DNA of 64,000 bases. It comes from CAJCJE01 sp035948315. Its GTDB lineage: Bacteria > Actinomycetota > Actinomycetes > Mycobacteriales > Pseudonocardiaceae. The stretch is taken from NCBI GenBank assembly GCA_035948315.1, contig DASZJG010000073.1, positions 1 through 64,000 on the forward strand. The letters are read 5' to 3'. The stretch's first letter is position 1. Every line of letters begins with the position of its first letter. The notes beneath the pieces are model-generated. The model did not search any database. It was not told the origin of the DNA and was given only the letters and a program-made list of their open reading frames with translations. Position numbers and translations under genes: made by a program. Below are positions 17,441-25,352 of the stretch, piece after piece.

Positions 17441-18481
17441 TTACCGAACTGGCCGAGAAACCCCGCTCTGTGCCGGCAGGTCGACCGACGGGTCGTCCTC
17501 AATCGATTCAGCGCTCAGGTCCATCGCCAGTGCCACCGCGCCGCGCAACGCACCGTCCTGTTCGAACCGCGCCGGCACCAGTTCCGGTGGGAACGGCACG
17601 CCCTGGGCGATCCTGCGCCGCAACGCCGGCAGCACCACGTTCGCCGAGCGGGTGAACCCGCCGCCCACGGCGATCCGTGCCGGGTCAACGGTGATGGCCA
17701 GGTTGGCCACGTGCACGGCCAACTCGTCCAGCGCGTTGTTCATCAGTTCGCGGGCGACCTCGTCGTCCCGCGCCAACGCGAACAGTTCGGCCGCGGTCAT
17801 CGGGCGGGCGAACAGCGCGCTCGCCCGCTCGCCGAGCCACCGGCCGCCGACCGCCTCCTCCAGCGACGCGTTGCCGTTGGCGAAGCCGCCGGAATCCTCG
17901 ACCCCGCGCAGGTTGTAGCCGATCTCGCCGGACGCCCCGTTCGCGCCGGCCAGCACATGGCCGCCGACCACGATCGCGGCGGCCAGGCCGGTGCCGAGGG
18001 AGAGGAACACGCCCGGATCGGCGCCGGCCAACGCGCCCCACCGCGACTCGGCCAGCGCGGCCGCCTTCGCGTCGGTGCCGGTGGCGATGGGCAGCGATCC
18101 GATCCGTTCGGCGATCTCGTCGCGCAGCCGCAACCGACCCCAGCCCGGCACGTTCGGCGCGAGCAGGATGCGATCCGGCAACACGATCCCCGGGCTCACC
18201 ACGCCGACCGCCCGCAGTTGCACGGGGTGCGTTCGGGCGTACGTGGTGAGCAACTTCTTGGCGGTGGACACCGCGCGATCGACGGCCTGCACCGCACCGT
18301 CGGGCGCGTTGGTGTCCAACCGGGTCTGCACCAGCAGGGCACCGGTGGCCGGATCGGCGATGCCGATCGCGACCTTGGTCCCGCCGAAGTCGATGCCGAG
18401 AATGACCTCCGCGAGCTCGTCCGGTTCGTTGTCGGTGGGTGTCGGTGGTTGGATCATCGTTTCGGTAGCCGGCGTCAGCAC
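17441..18481 (-). CDS. ROK-family sugar kinase
   Basis: The product is 346 residues. ILGIDFGGTKVAIGIAD near residue 27 is the phosphate-1 motif, TGTDAKAAALAE holds the catalytic aspartate, and FLSLGTGLAAAIVVGG and IAVGGGFTRS follow. The usual ROK zinc motif (CxCGxxGCxE) is missing; the region after GEIGYNL reads RGVEDSGGFANGNASLEE. It starts 7 bp after the exo-glucosaminidase gene, so it likely phosphorylates the glucosamine or a related hexose released by that enzyme. The start could also be the ATG at 18457. Confidence 0.8.
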   Translation of the reverse strand: MLTPATETMIQPPTPTDNEPDELAEVILGIDFGGTKVAIGIADPATGALLVQTRLDTNAPDGAVQAVDRAVSTAKKLLTTYARTHPVQLRAVGVVSPGIVLPDRILLAPNVPGWGRLRLRDEIAERIGSLPIATGTDAKAAALAESRWGALAGADPGVFLSLGTGLAAAIVVGGHVLAGANGASGEIGYNLRGVEDSGGFANGNASLEEAVGGRWLGERASALFARPMTAAELFALARDDEVARELMNNALDELAVHVANLAITVDPARIAVGGGFTRSANVVLPALRRRIAQGVPFPPELVPARFEQDGALRGAVALAMDLSAESIEDDPSVDLPAQSGVSRPVR

Positions 18482-18488
18482 GCTCGGC

Positions 18489-21434
18489 TCATTCCTTCAC
18501 CCCGTCGACGATGCCGATGTGCAGGACACCAGGCGCGTTCGCGGCCGCCTGCTGGGCCGCGCACCCGCCCGGCGTGGCCGGTGCGGCCACGTCGACCGTG
18601 CCGGTGTTCCAGCCGCTGACGCTGACCACCGGCCGCGCACCGCCCAGGTCACTGGACTTGTAGGTGGCGGAGAGGGTTTCCGACTCGCCCGGCCAGAGCG
18701 TGATGTCGTTGTCGTTCCACAGCGCCGAGGCGACCTGGTTGTCGCCGGCGAGCGGTGTGCCGGCCGCGTCGCCCTTGCGCACGTCCGCGCGGAGGAAGAA
18801 GCCGACCGCGGGCGTGTTCGAGGTGTTGGTGATGGTCACTCTGGTCACCGAGTCCGCGCCGTTCGGGCCGGGCTGGGCGCTGGTGGCGGCGACCACCTTC
18901 ACCTTGGCCGGCGCCAACGACTGCAAACCCTGCATGTTCGCGTACTGGTCCATGGTGGCCTGCGGGTTGCCCAGCGTCTTGGCCCAGTCGACCACGTCGG
19001 CCTGGGTGGAGCGCCAGTAGACGTTGCGGTCGACGACCTGGCCGTGCTGGCGCACCAGCAGTTCCACGAAGTAGGTCGACGCCTTCGCGGGCGGCGCGGT
19101 CGCCGCCGGCACCTTCGGGGTCAGTACCGAGTTCTTGACGCCCTGCGAGCCGAGGTTGATCCCGTTCGCGGTCTGGTCGTCGAGCACCGTGCCGCTGGTG
19201 TCGTAGACCTTCGCCTCGACCGAGAGCCCGGACTGGTTCGCGCCACCGAGGTTGTCCAGGGTGACGGTGTTGTTGTCGTAGGTGTAGAGGGCGTGCAGCG
19301 ACTCGTTGGCCTTCTTGGCGCCGAAGTAGGCGCCCGGCTGGTCACCGTCGTTGTTGTAGAGGTCCCACAGCAGCGTCGGCCAGCCCTTGTTGAGCTGCCA
19401 GTAGATCGTGCCGGTGGACGGCGCGTTCTTGTTGGTCGAGTGGTCGATGAACGCCTCGAACTGCGAGCGGGTGTTCTCGTACTCGGCGACCTGCGCCTCA
19501 TGCACGTAGGAGTTCAGGCTGTTCCACTGGCCGTACCGATTGGACATCGCGGTGTCGAAGTCGTACAGCGTGCCGAAGGCGTAGCCGCCGATGCCGGTCT
19601 CGTAGTTGGCGTGGTACTGGTGGTAACTCGGGTCCTGCCACAGGTTCGACTGGTCGGACGGGGACAGGAAGCGCTGGATCGAGTCCAGCGTCGGCACGGT
19701 GTCGCCGCCGCTCTGCTCGCTGTCGAAGCCCCACGAGCCACCCACGTTGGTGCGGGTCGGATCGGTCGGGTCGTACGTGCCGCTGTCGTACCAGTAGCTC
19801 GGCGACACCCAGTCGTACGGACCTTCCTTCTCACCGGAGGCGCCGAGTTGCGGAGAGCTGTTGTACTCGGCGGAGGAGACGATCGGCACGTTGAAGTCGG
19901 CCTGCTTGAACGCCTTGAGCGAGACGTCCTCCTGGGTCGGCACCGGCGCGTTGTCGCTCCAGCTGAACGTGACCACGCTCGGGTGGTTGCGCTGGTTCTG
20001 GCCGACGGTCAGCGCCGACAGCGCCATGATGTCCAGGTCCTTCTGCGTCGGCGGACTGGTCGGCTGCCAGGTGTTGTCGCAGCACTCCCAGCCGGAGTCG
20101 ATCATCATGCCGGCCCGGTCCATCTGCTGGTAGAAGTCGTTGGGCATGATGTGGCCCTCCAACCGGATCATGTTGATGCCCAGGTTGCGCATCAACGCGA
20201 TCTGGTGAGCCACGTCCTGCTTGGCGTAGCGCAGGAAGATGTCCTCGTCGTAGCCACCGCCGCGGGCGACGAACGCCTTGCCGTTGACCGAGTAGCTGCG
20301 CACGCCCTGCGGCGCGGCGGGCGACGGGTCGATCAGCGAACTGGTGACGGTGCGGATGCCGAAGGTCTCGTCGGTCGAGTTGGACACGAGGCCGTTCTGG
20401 CTGACCGCGGTGTCCAATGTGTACAGTGGCTGGGCGCCCATCTGGTAGGGCCACCAGATCTTCGGGTGCGCGATCTGAAGCCGCGGGTACGCGCTCGGCG
20501 CGAAGGTCACCGTCTTGGTGGCGTGCGCGGCGACGGTCACCGACTGGTTGACCACGATGGGCAGGCCGCCGCCCGGCGGCAGGATGCTCGCGGTGACCGT
20601 GCCGGTCTGGCTCGCGGCGCTGTTGTTGGTGATGTCGGTGTCCACGGTCAGCGCGGAGCTGGCCAGGTCTGGCGCGTTGACCTGGTTGACGTGTGCGTTG
20701 CCGTCGGTCAGCGCGTTGGCGACCTGGAGCTGGACCGGGAACTGGATGCCGGTGTTGTTGTCCGGCGGCACTTCCTCCCAGTCCTCGTCGCCGAGGGTGA
20801 ACATGGTGTTCACGTCGTTCGGGTAGACCTCCAGCGCCAGCGAGTTGTTGCCCGGCTGGAGCAGCTTGGTGACGTCGAAGGTGAACTTGGTGAAGTCACC
20901 GGTGACGGTGTCCTGGGTGGCGACCTCGTGCCCGTTCACCCAGACGTCGGCCTGGCCCATGATGCCGTTGACGATCAGCGACGCGGCCTGGCCGGCGCGC
21001 AGGTTCGGCGCGAAGTTGGTGCGGAACCACCACGGCTTCATGAACTGCGGCACGGTTTCCTTGCCGACGCTGCCCTCGTAGCCGAAGCATTTCTGCATGT
21101 TGTTGGCGTAGAACACGTTCGGGCAGGCGCCGTTCTGCAGCAGCGCGTTGATCTCGGTGCCCGGTGCGCCCGCGTCGTCGGGTTTGACCGAGAGCCAGCC
21201 GTTCGTGTTGAAGGTCGGCGCGGAAATGGCCGCACCGCCCTGGGTCGCGGTGGCGCTGGTCAGCACCTTCCAGCCGGTGGCGCCGAGCGTGCTCAGTCCG
21301 ACGGCCGGAGGACCGCTCTGGGCCGCCGGTGCCGGCGTGTTCGAATTGGACGCCAGGGCGGCCGGGGTGCCCAGCGCGGCGGCGACCACCAGCGCGGAAC
21401 CCACGGCAATGCCCATTGCTAACCGTCGACTCAT
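18489..21434 (-). CDS. csxA: Secreted exo-beta-D-glucosaminidase (GH2, CsxA type)
   Basis: The product is 981 residues. A signal peptide (MSRRLAMGIAVGSALVVAAA, ending near APAALA) is followed by the jelly-roll, immunoglobulin-like, TIM-barrel and C-terminal beta domains of GH2. The landmarks of Amycolatopsis CsxA are present: DSGWECCD, then WSDNAPVP with the acid/base Asp494, then GGSWGFDSEQS with the nucleophile Glu573. The spacing between the two is 79 residues, compared with 72 in CsxA, explained by a short insert. CsxA releases GlcN from the non-reducing end of chitosan outside the cell. It forms an operon with the ROK kinase and lies next to a ROK regulator. Confidence 0.9.
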   Translation of the reverse strand: MSRRLAMGIAVGSALVVAAALGTPAALASNSNTPAPAAQSGPPAVGLSTLGATGWKVLTSATATQGGAAISAPTFNTNGWLSVKPDDAGAPGTEINALLQNGACPNVFYANNMQKCFGYEGSVGKETVPQFMKPWWFRTNFAPNLRAGQAASLIVNGIMGQADVWVNGHEVATQDTVTGDFTKFTFDVTKLLQPGNNSLALEVYPNDVNTMFTLGDEDWEEVPPDNNTGIQFPVQLQVANALTDGNAHVNQVNAPDLASSALTVDTDITNNSAASQTGTVTASILPPGGGLPIVVNQSVTVAAHATKTVTFAPSAYPRLQIAHPKIWWPYQMGAQPLYTLDTAVSQNGLVSNSTDETFGIRTVTSSLIDPSPAAPQGVRSYSVNGKAFVARGGGYDEDIFLRYAKQDVAHQIALMRNLGINMIRLEGHIMPNDFYQQMDRAGMMIDSGWECCDNTWQPTSPPTQKDLDIMALSALTVGQNQRNHPSVVTFSWSDNAPVPTQEDVSLKAFKQADFNVPIVSSAEYNSSPQLGASGEKEGPYDWVSPSYWYDSGTYDPTDPTRTNVGGSWGFDSEQSGGDTVPTLDSIQRFLSPSDQSNLWQDPSYHQYHANYETGIGGYAFGTLYDFDTAMSNRYGQWNSLNSYVHEAQVAEYENTRSQFEAFIDHSTNKNAPSTGTIYWQLNKGWPTLLWDLYNNDGDQPGAYFGAKKANESLHALYTYDNNTVTLDNLGGANQSGLSVEAKVYDTSGTVLDDQTANGINLGSQGVKNSVLTPKVPAATAPPAKASTYFVELLVRQHGQVVDRNVYWRSTQADVVDWAKTLGNPQATMDQYANMQGLQSLAPAKVKVVAATSAQPGPNGADSVTRVTITNTSNTPAVGFFLRADVRKGDAAGTPLAGDNQVASALWNDNDITLWPGESETLSATYKSSDLGGARPVVSVSGWNTGTVDVAAPATPGGCAAQQAAANAPGVLHIGIVDGVKE

Positions 21435-21497
21435 GCAGCACTCATCCCGCCTGCGGCTTTGCCGCGCGTCTCACCCGACCCCGTGACAGTCGGATAA

Positions 21498-21527
21498 TTT
21501 GTATGCCTGCCTTACATACCAAGTCAA
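21498..21527 (-). promoter_or_regulatory. Promoter with palindromic operator, glucosaminidase operon
   Basis: Reading the minus strand, TTGACT (21527-21522) and TACAAA (21503-21498) are 18 bp apart. Between and over them lies a near-palindrome of the form TTGGTATG...CATACAAA, with GTATG/CATAC arms. The ROK regulator encoded upstream is the natural candidate to bind here. Binding is inferred. Confidence 0.45.
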
Positions 21528-21577
21528 GAGGTCACCCGATGATTCGCGCCGCAACAGTGCCTTAGCTGGTGGAATCT

Positions 21578-22879
21578 TCAGGATTCGAGCTGCGCGAGTA
21601 CCGCGTCCCGGGCTTTGTCCAACCCAGCGGCGAGCGCGCCGAGCACCACGTTCTCCCTGCCCAGCGCCGACATCTCGATCGGCGGCGGAGCCAGGGCGAG
21701 CAGTTCGGAAAGGCGTTGCTTGACCGGTTCGAGCAGCACGTCCGCATTGCTGCCGACACCGCCGCCGAGCACGATCAGGCCCGGGTCGAGCATGGCGATG
21801 ATGGCGGCGACCGCGCGGGCGATGTGGTCGGCCTCGACCTCGATCGCGCGCACCGCGCCCGGATCGTTGGCACGGGCCGCCTCGAACACCTCTTCCGCCG
21901 TCTTCGCGTTCGACATGCCGCACTTGCGCGCGGTCGCGACCACACCCTCGGCCGAGGCGACCGTCTCCAGGATGCCGTGCTGGCGGGCGTCCGCGACGGT
22001 GCCGGACAGCGGCACCGGCCCCTGGTCGCCGACCGGCAGGAACGAGATCTCCCCCGCCCGCCCGTTCGCGCCCCGGTAGAGCCTGCCGTCGATGACGATG
22101 CCCATGCCGACACCGGTGCCGACCGACACGAACACGAAGTTGCCGGCGTTCGCGCCGCGCCCGTAGGACTGCTCGGCCAACGTCGCCAGGTTCACGTCGT
22201 TGTCGATGGAGAACCGCTCGCCCAGCGCGGCCCGCAGCGCCCGTACCGAGCCCGGCTTGTCCAGGCCGGGTAGGTTCGGCGCGGCGTTGATGCGGTGCTT
22301 CTCCGGCTCGTAGAAACCAGGGATGCCCAGCACCGTGTGCGTGACGTCGGCGAAGGTGAGGCCAGCCTTGACCGGCACGCTGTTGGCCAGTTCGATGACC
22401 TGCTTGACCAGCGCGTCCGCGGTACGCGCCTGCACCCGCTCGTCGAAGCGGACCACGATCTGGCCGGCGAGGTCGGCGATGGCCAGCCGGATCCAGGACG
22501 CGCCCACGTCGACCGCGAGCGCGCAGCCGGCGTCCGGTCTGATCTCGTAGAGCCGGGGCGCCCGGCCGACCTGGCCGACCCGGTGCCCGACGTGCCGCAG
22601 CAGGCCGGCGCGCTCCAGGCTGCCCAGGGCGAGGCCGATGGTCGGCTTGGACAGGCCGGTCGCCGCGACCAACTGGGACGCGGACACCTGGCCGAGCTGG
22701 CGAGTGCGCTGGTAGACGGCGCGCTCGTTCATGATCCGGACGACGGCGGTGGTGTTCGCGACCGCGCTCGCCGGCACGACCCCCTCGGGCACGGTGCTGT
22801 CCGGCACGACCACCTCGTCAGCCGAACCCATCGGCACCGACCCGTCGGTTGCCCCTTCATCCGGTGTCGTCTTACCCAC
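21578..22879 (-). CDS. ROK-family transcriptional regulator (NagC/XylR type)
   Basis: The product is 433 residues. A disordered N-terminus of about 45 residues leads to a winged helix (QLGQVSASQLVAATGLSKPTIGLALGSLERAGLL), then a ROK domain with VDVGASWIRLAIADL and VFVSVGTGVGMGIVIDG. The zinc cysteine motif is absent: after GEISFLPV there is GDQGPVPLSGTVADARQHG. In the related CsnR and NagC, chito-sugars or GlcNAc-6-P release the regulator. It lies 144 bp upstream of the glucosaminidase gene in the same orientation, so it may control that operon and itself. The GTG start has GGAG 7 nt upstream. Confidence 0.85.
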   Translation of the reverse strand: MGKTTPDEGATDGSVPMGSADEVVVPDSTVPEGVVPASAVANTTAVVRIMNERAVYQRTRQLGQVSASQLVAATGLSKPTIGLALGSLERAGLLRHVGHRVGQVGRAPRLYEIRPDAGCALAVDVGASWIRLAIADLAGQIVVRFDERVQARTADALVKQVIELANSVPVKAGLTFADVTHTVLGIPGFYEPEKHRINAAPNLPGLDKPGSVRALRAALGERFSIDNDVNLATLAEQSYGRGANAGNFVFVSVGTGVGMGIVIDGRLYRGANGRAGEISFLPVGDQGPVPLSGTVADARQHGILETVASAEGVVATARKCGMSNAKTAEEVFEAARANDPGAVRAIEVEADHIARAVAAIIAMLDPGLIVLGGGVGSNADVLLEPVKQRLSELLALAPPPIEMSALGRENVVLGALAAGLDKARDAVLAQLES

Positions 22880-23027
22880 CGCCGCGCTCCTCCCTGGCCG
22901 ACTCGACGGGCCGAGAGCCGGCGAGAACTGGCACCTACTGACTGTAGTTCCCCCTCGCCATTAAACAGCCAACCAACACGGTCCGTCGCGATGCGCGGCT
23001 GATCATTGTCTCAGGTGATCGTCCGAG

Positions 23028-23903
23028 TCACTCTCCGAGCACGGTCAGGTCCATTTTGGCGATCCGGTCCGGGTCGGCCAGGATGTTCATCTCCACGACC
23101 TTGCCGCCGGCCACGGTGAACACCGCGATCGAGATCGGCTTGCCGTCGAGCATGGCGACCGCGCCGGGCGCGCCGTTGATGATCGCGTCCACACTGTGCG
23201 CGCCGAGGCGGGCGAACGCCATCGCGCCCTTGGCGACGGCCTCGCGTCCGCGCAGCACCGCGATCGGTCGCAGCGCGCCACCGTCCGAGCGCACCACCAC
23301 GTCCGGGTCGAGCACCTCGATCAACGCGACCAGGTCACCGCCGCGCGCCGCCCTGGTGAACGCCTCGACCACCCGCCGCTGTTCGGCAAGGTCCCCGTCC
23401 GGGGTCGGGCTGGCGCCCTGCACCCGGCGCCGCGCTCGGCTGGCGAGCTGGCGGGCCGCGGTCGGGGTGCGGCCGACGATCGGGCCGATCTCCTCGAAGG
23501 GCTTGGCGAACAGGTCGTGCAGCACGAAGGCGAGCCGCTCGGTCGGGGTCAGCGTCTCCAGCACGATCAGCAGCGCGATGCTGATCGAGTCGGCCAGCAC
23601 CGCGTCCTGCTCCGGATCCGGTTCGGGACTGGCCAGGATCAGGTCGGGCAGGTGCGTCTCCATCGAATCCTCGCGACGCTGGCTGCGCGAGCGCAGCATG
23701 TTCAGGCTGACCCGGCCGACGATCGTGGTCAGCCACGCACCCAGGTTGTCCACCCCGGAACTGTCCGCGCCGCTGAACCGCAGCCAGGTCTCCTGCACCG
23801 CGTCGTCCGCCTCGGCCAGCGAGCCGAGCATCCGGTAGGCCACCCCGCGCAGCCTGCCCCGGTGCTCCTCGAACCGGGTGGCCAGTGCGTCGCGCTCGTC
23901 CAT
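23028..23903 (-). CDS. ECF sigma factor of the ECF41/SigJ type
   Basis: From ATG 23903 the product is 291 residues. Sigma-2 (AYRMLGSLAEADDAVQETWLR) and sigma-4 (LTPTERLAFVLHDLFAKPFEEIG) are followed by a SnoaL-like C-terminal extension of about 110 residues. The extension carries VVVRSDGGALRP and ends with NILADPDRIAKM, the counterparts of the DGGG and NPDKL motifs of ECF41. In this group the extension replaces an anti-sigma factor. GGAGG lies 9 nt before the ATG. It is divergent from a carboxymuconolactone-decarboxylase-like gene, the classic ECF41 partner. Confidence 0.9.
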   Translation of the reverse strand: MDERDALATRFEEHRGRLRGVAYRMLGSLAEADDAVQETWLRFSGADSSGVDNLGAWLTTIVGRVSLNMLRSRSQRREDSMETHLPDLILASPEPDPEQDAVLADSISIALLIVLETLTPTERLAFVLHDLFAKPFEEIGPIVGRTPTAARQLASRARRRVQGASPTPDGDLAEQRRVVEAFTRAARGGDLVALIEVLDPDVVVRSDGGALRPIAVLRGREAVAKGAMAFARLGAHSVDAIINGAPGAVAMLDGKPISIAVFTVAGGKVVEMNILADPDRIAKMDLTVLGE

Positions 23904-23965
23904 GGTCACATTCCTCCGTTGCCTCGTGTCGACACACTGACACCCCGGAAGGAGGCGATGTGACA
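23904..23965. promoter_or_regulatory. Two face-to-face ECF41-type promoters
   Basis: On the minus strand TGTCACA (23965-23959) is followed after 16 bp by TGTC (23942-23939). On the plus strand GGTCACA (23904-23910) is followed after 16 bp by TGTC (23927-23930). The reported ECF41 target promoter is TGTCACA-N15/16-CGTC. Each predicted start lies upstream of a GGAGG site: 23951-23955 for the plus gene and, as CCTCC, 23913-23917 for the minus gene. A perfect palindrome GTGTCGACAC sits in the middle (23926-23935). Confidence 0.6.
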
Positions 23966-24331
23966 CACCTGAGCGAGGGTATGTGGGCGCTGCTCGCCCT
24001 GCGGATCAGCCAGCTCAACGGCTGCGGCGTCGGCGTCTACGGGCACAGCCAGGCGGCCAAGCGCGCGGGCGAGACCGAGGAGCGGCTGGTCCTGCTCGCC
24101 GCGTGGCGGGACGCGCCGTTCTTCACCGACGCGGAGCGGGCCGCGCTCGACCTGGCCGAATGGATCACCCTGAGCTCATCCTCGCCGGCAGCCCGCGGCG
24201 GCGCGGTGCCGGGTCGGGTCCTGGCCGCGGCCACCCGCCACTTCGCACTGTCCGATGTGGTCACGCTGCTGCTGGTGATCGTCGCGGTCAATCTGACCGA
24301 CCGGGCCGCTACCCGAAATTGGATAAACTAA
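23960..24331 (+). CDS. Carboxymuconolactone decarboxylase / AhpD-like protein
   Basis: The product is 123 residues from GTG 23960, with GGAGG 4 nt upstream. The fold is recognisable by ALRISQLNGCGVGVYGHSQAAKRAGETEERL and the later FTDAERAALDLAEWIT. Family members active as peroxidase-linked thiol oxidoreductases have a CxxC then H. Here the first Cys is kept and the second is replaced (CGVGVYGH), so the redox pair is broken. The neighbouring ECF41 sigma factor probably drives its expression. Function in this family is often unknown; decarboxylase activity is not implied. Confidence 0.8.
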   Translation: MTHLSEGMWALLALRISQLNGCGVGVYGHSQAAKRAGETEERLVLLAAWRDAPFFTDAERAALDLAEWITLSSSSPAARGGAVPGRVLAAATRHFALSDVVTLLLVIVAVNLTDRAATRNWIN

Positions 24332-24362
24332 ACCTCTGTCAAGTGTGACCAGTGAATTCGCG

Positions 24363-24392
24363 TTGACAGAATTCTCTGTCGGTCAATATCAG
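24363..24392 (+). promoter_or_regulatory. Predicted promoter upstream of the G1 peptidase
   Basis: A perfect TTGACA (24363-24368) is followed after 18 bp by TATCAG (24387-24392). GACAGA-ATTC-TCTGTC (24365-24380) is a perfect inverted repeat that overlaps the -35 box and could be an operator. The message would have a leader of about 170 nt. Confidence 0.45.
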
Positions 24393-24571
24393 GCACCATT
24401 GAGCAGTGCATTTCTCGACGATTAGGCCAAATGGAGCAAGCCGACTTTCGTAGGATTATCGGCCGGAGCTCTTGTCATTCGGGCAATGCGCTCAGCAGAC
24501 TGACCCACGTCGTCACCAGCGCATATCGCTTCTCGTCTGCGACGCGTTACACATCTGCGAAGGAGTTTTCT

Positions 24572-25345
24572 TTGCGCACAAAATCCCTGCACTCGCTTAC
24601 CGTTGTCGCATTGGCAGCCGGCGGCCTGGTCCTGGCCGCACCGGCCGCGTTAGCCTCGCCCGCCGTGCATTCCGGTGCTCACGGAATCGTGCATGCGCCG
24701 GATCACATCCTCGCGAGCAGTCCGTTCGACCAGCAGTCCGGCAACTGGGCGGGTTACGCCAAGACCGGCTCCGGCTACACCTCGGCCAGTGTCACGTGGA
24801 CGGTGCCGACCGCGTCGGCGTCCTCCGGCGACACCTACGGTTCCAACTGGGTCGGCATCGACGGTGACGGCAACCAGAACCTGATCCAGACCGGCACCGA
24901 AGAGGACTACGTCGGTGGCCAGGCGCAGTACCAGGCGTGGTGGGAGATCCTGCCCGCCGCCGAGACGCCCATCCCGAGCCTGACCATCACCCCCGGTGAC
25001 TCGGTCACCGGCACGGTGGCCAAGGGCAGCGGCAGCAACTGGAAGATCACGCTCACCGACAACACCACGGGCCAGTCGTTCAACACGACGCAGAGCTACA
25101 GCGGCCCCGGCCAGAGCGTGGAGTACATCGAGGAGTCGCCCGAGGTGGGCGGCGGCATTGCCACGCCGGCCAACCTGTCCACGGCGACCTTCTCCGGCGC
25201 CACGGTGAACGGCTCCAGCCCCGGTCTGTCCCAGTCGGACGCGATCGACCTCGTGCAGAGCGGCACGACCTACTACGTGCCGTCCGCACCGAACGGCTCC
25301 GGCGACGGCTTCACCGTCACCGACCAGGGTTCCTCCAAGAGCTGA
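24572..25345 (+). CDS. Secreted glutamic peptidase (G1/eqolisin family)
   Basis: From TTG 24572 the product is 257 residues; AAGGAG lies 6 nt upstream. A signal peptide ending near LAAPAALA and a short propeptide precede the beta-sandwich. Family marks are SGNWAGYAKTGSGYTSASVTW, SNWVGIDGDGNQNLIQTGTEE, QYQAWWEILPA and VEYIEESPEVGG. The Gln in the QTG region and the Glu in the YIEESP stretch fit the Gln/Glu catalytic pair of scytalidoglutamic peptidase. These enzymes cut proteins at acid pH outside the cell. Bacterial members are less studied than fungal ones. Confidence 0.88.
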   Translation: MRTKSLHSLTVVALAAGGLVLAAPAALASPAVHSGAHGIVHAPDHILASSPFDQQSGNWAGYAKTGSGYTSASVTWTVPTASASSGDTYGSNWVGIDGDGNQNLIQTGTEEDYVGGQAQYQAWWEILPAAETPIPSLTITPGDSVTGTVAKGSGSNWKITLTDNTTGQSFNTTQSYSGPGQSVEYIEESPEVGGGIATPANLSTATFSGATVNGSSPGLSQSDAIDLVQSGTTYYVPSAPNGSGDGFTVTDQGSSKS

Positions 25346-25352
25346 CAACCGA

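Noticed and set aside
17991..21422. A plus-strand open frame of more than 1100 codons across the glucosaminidase gene
   Set aside because: It is antisense to a full GH2 enzyme with signal peptide and catalytic residues. Long antisense frames are expected at this GC content, and its product is valine/arginine-rich with no recognisable domain.
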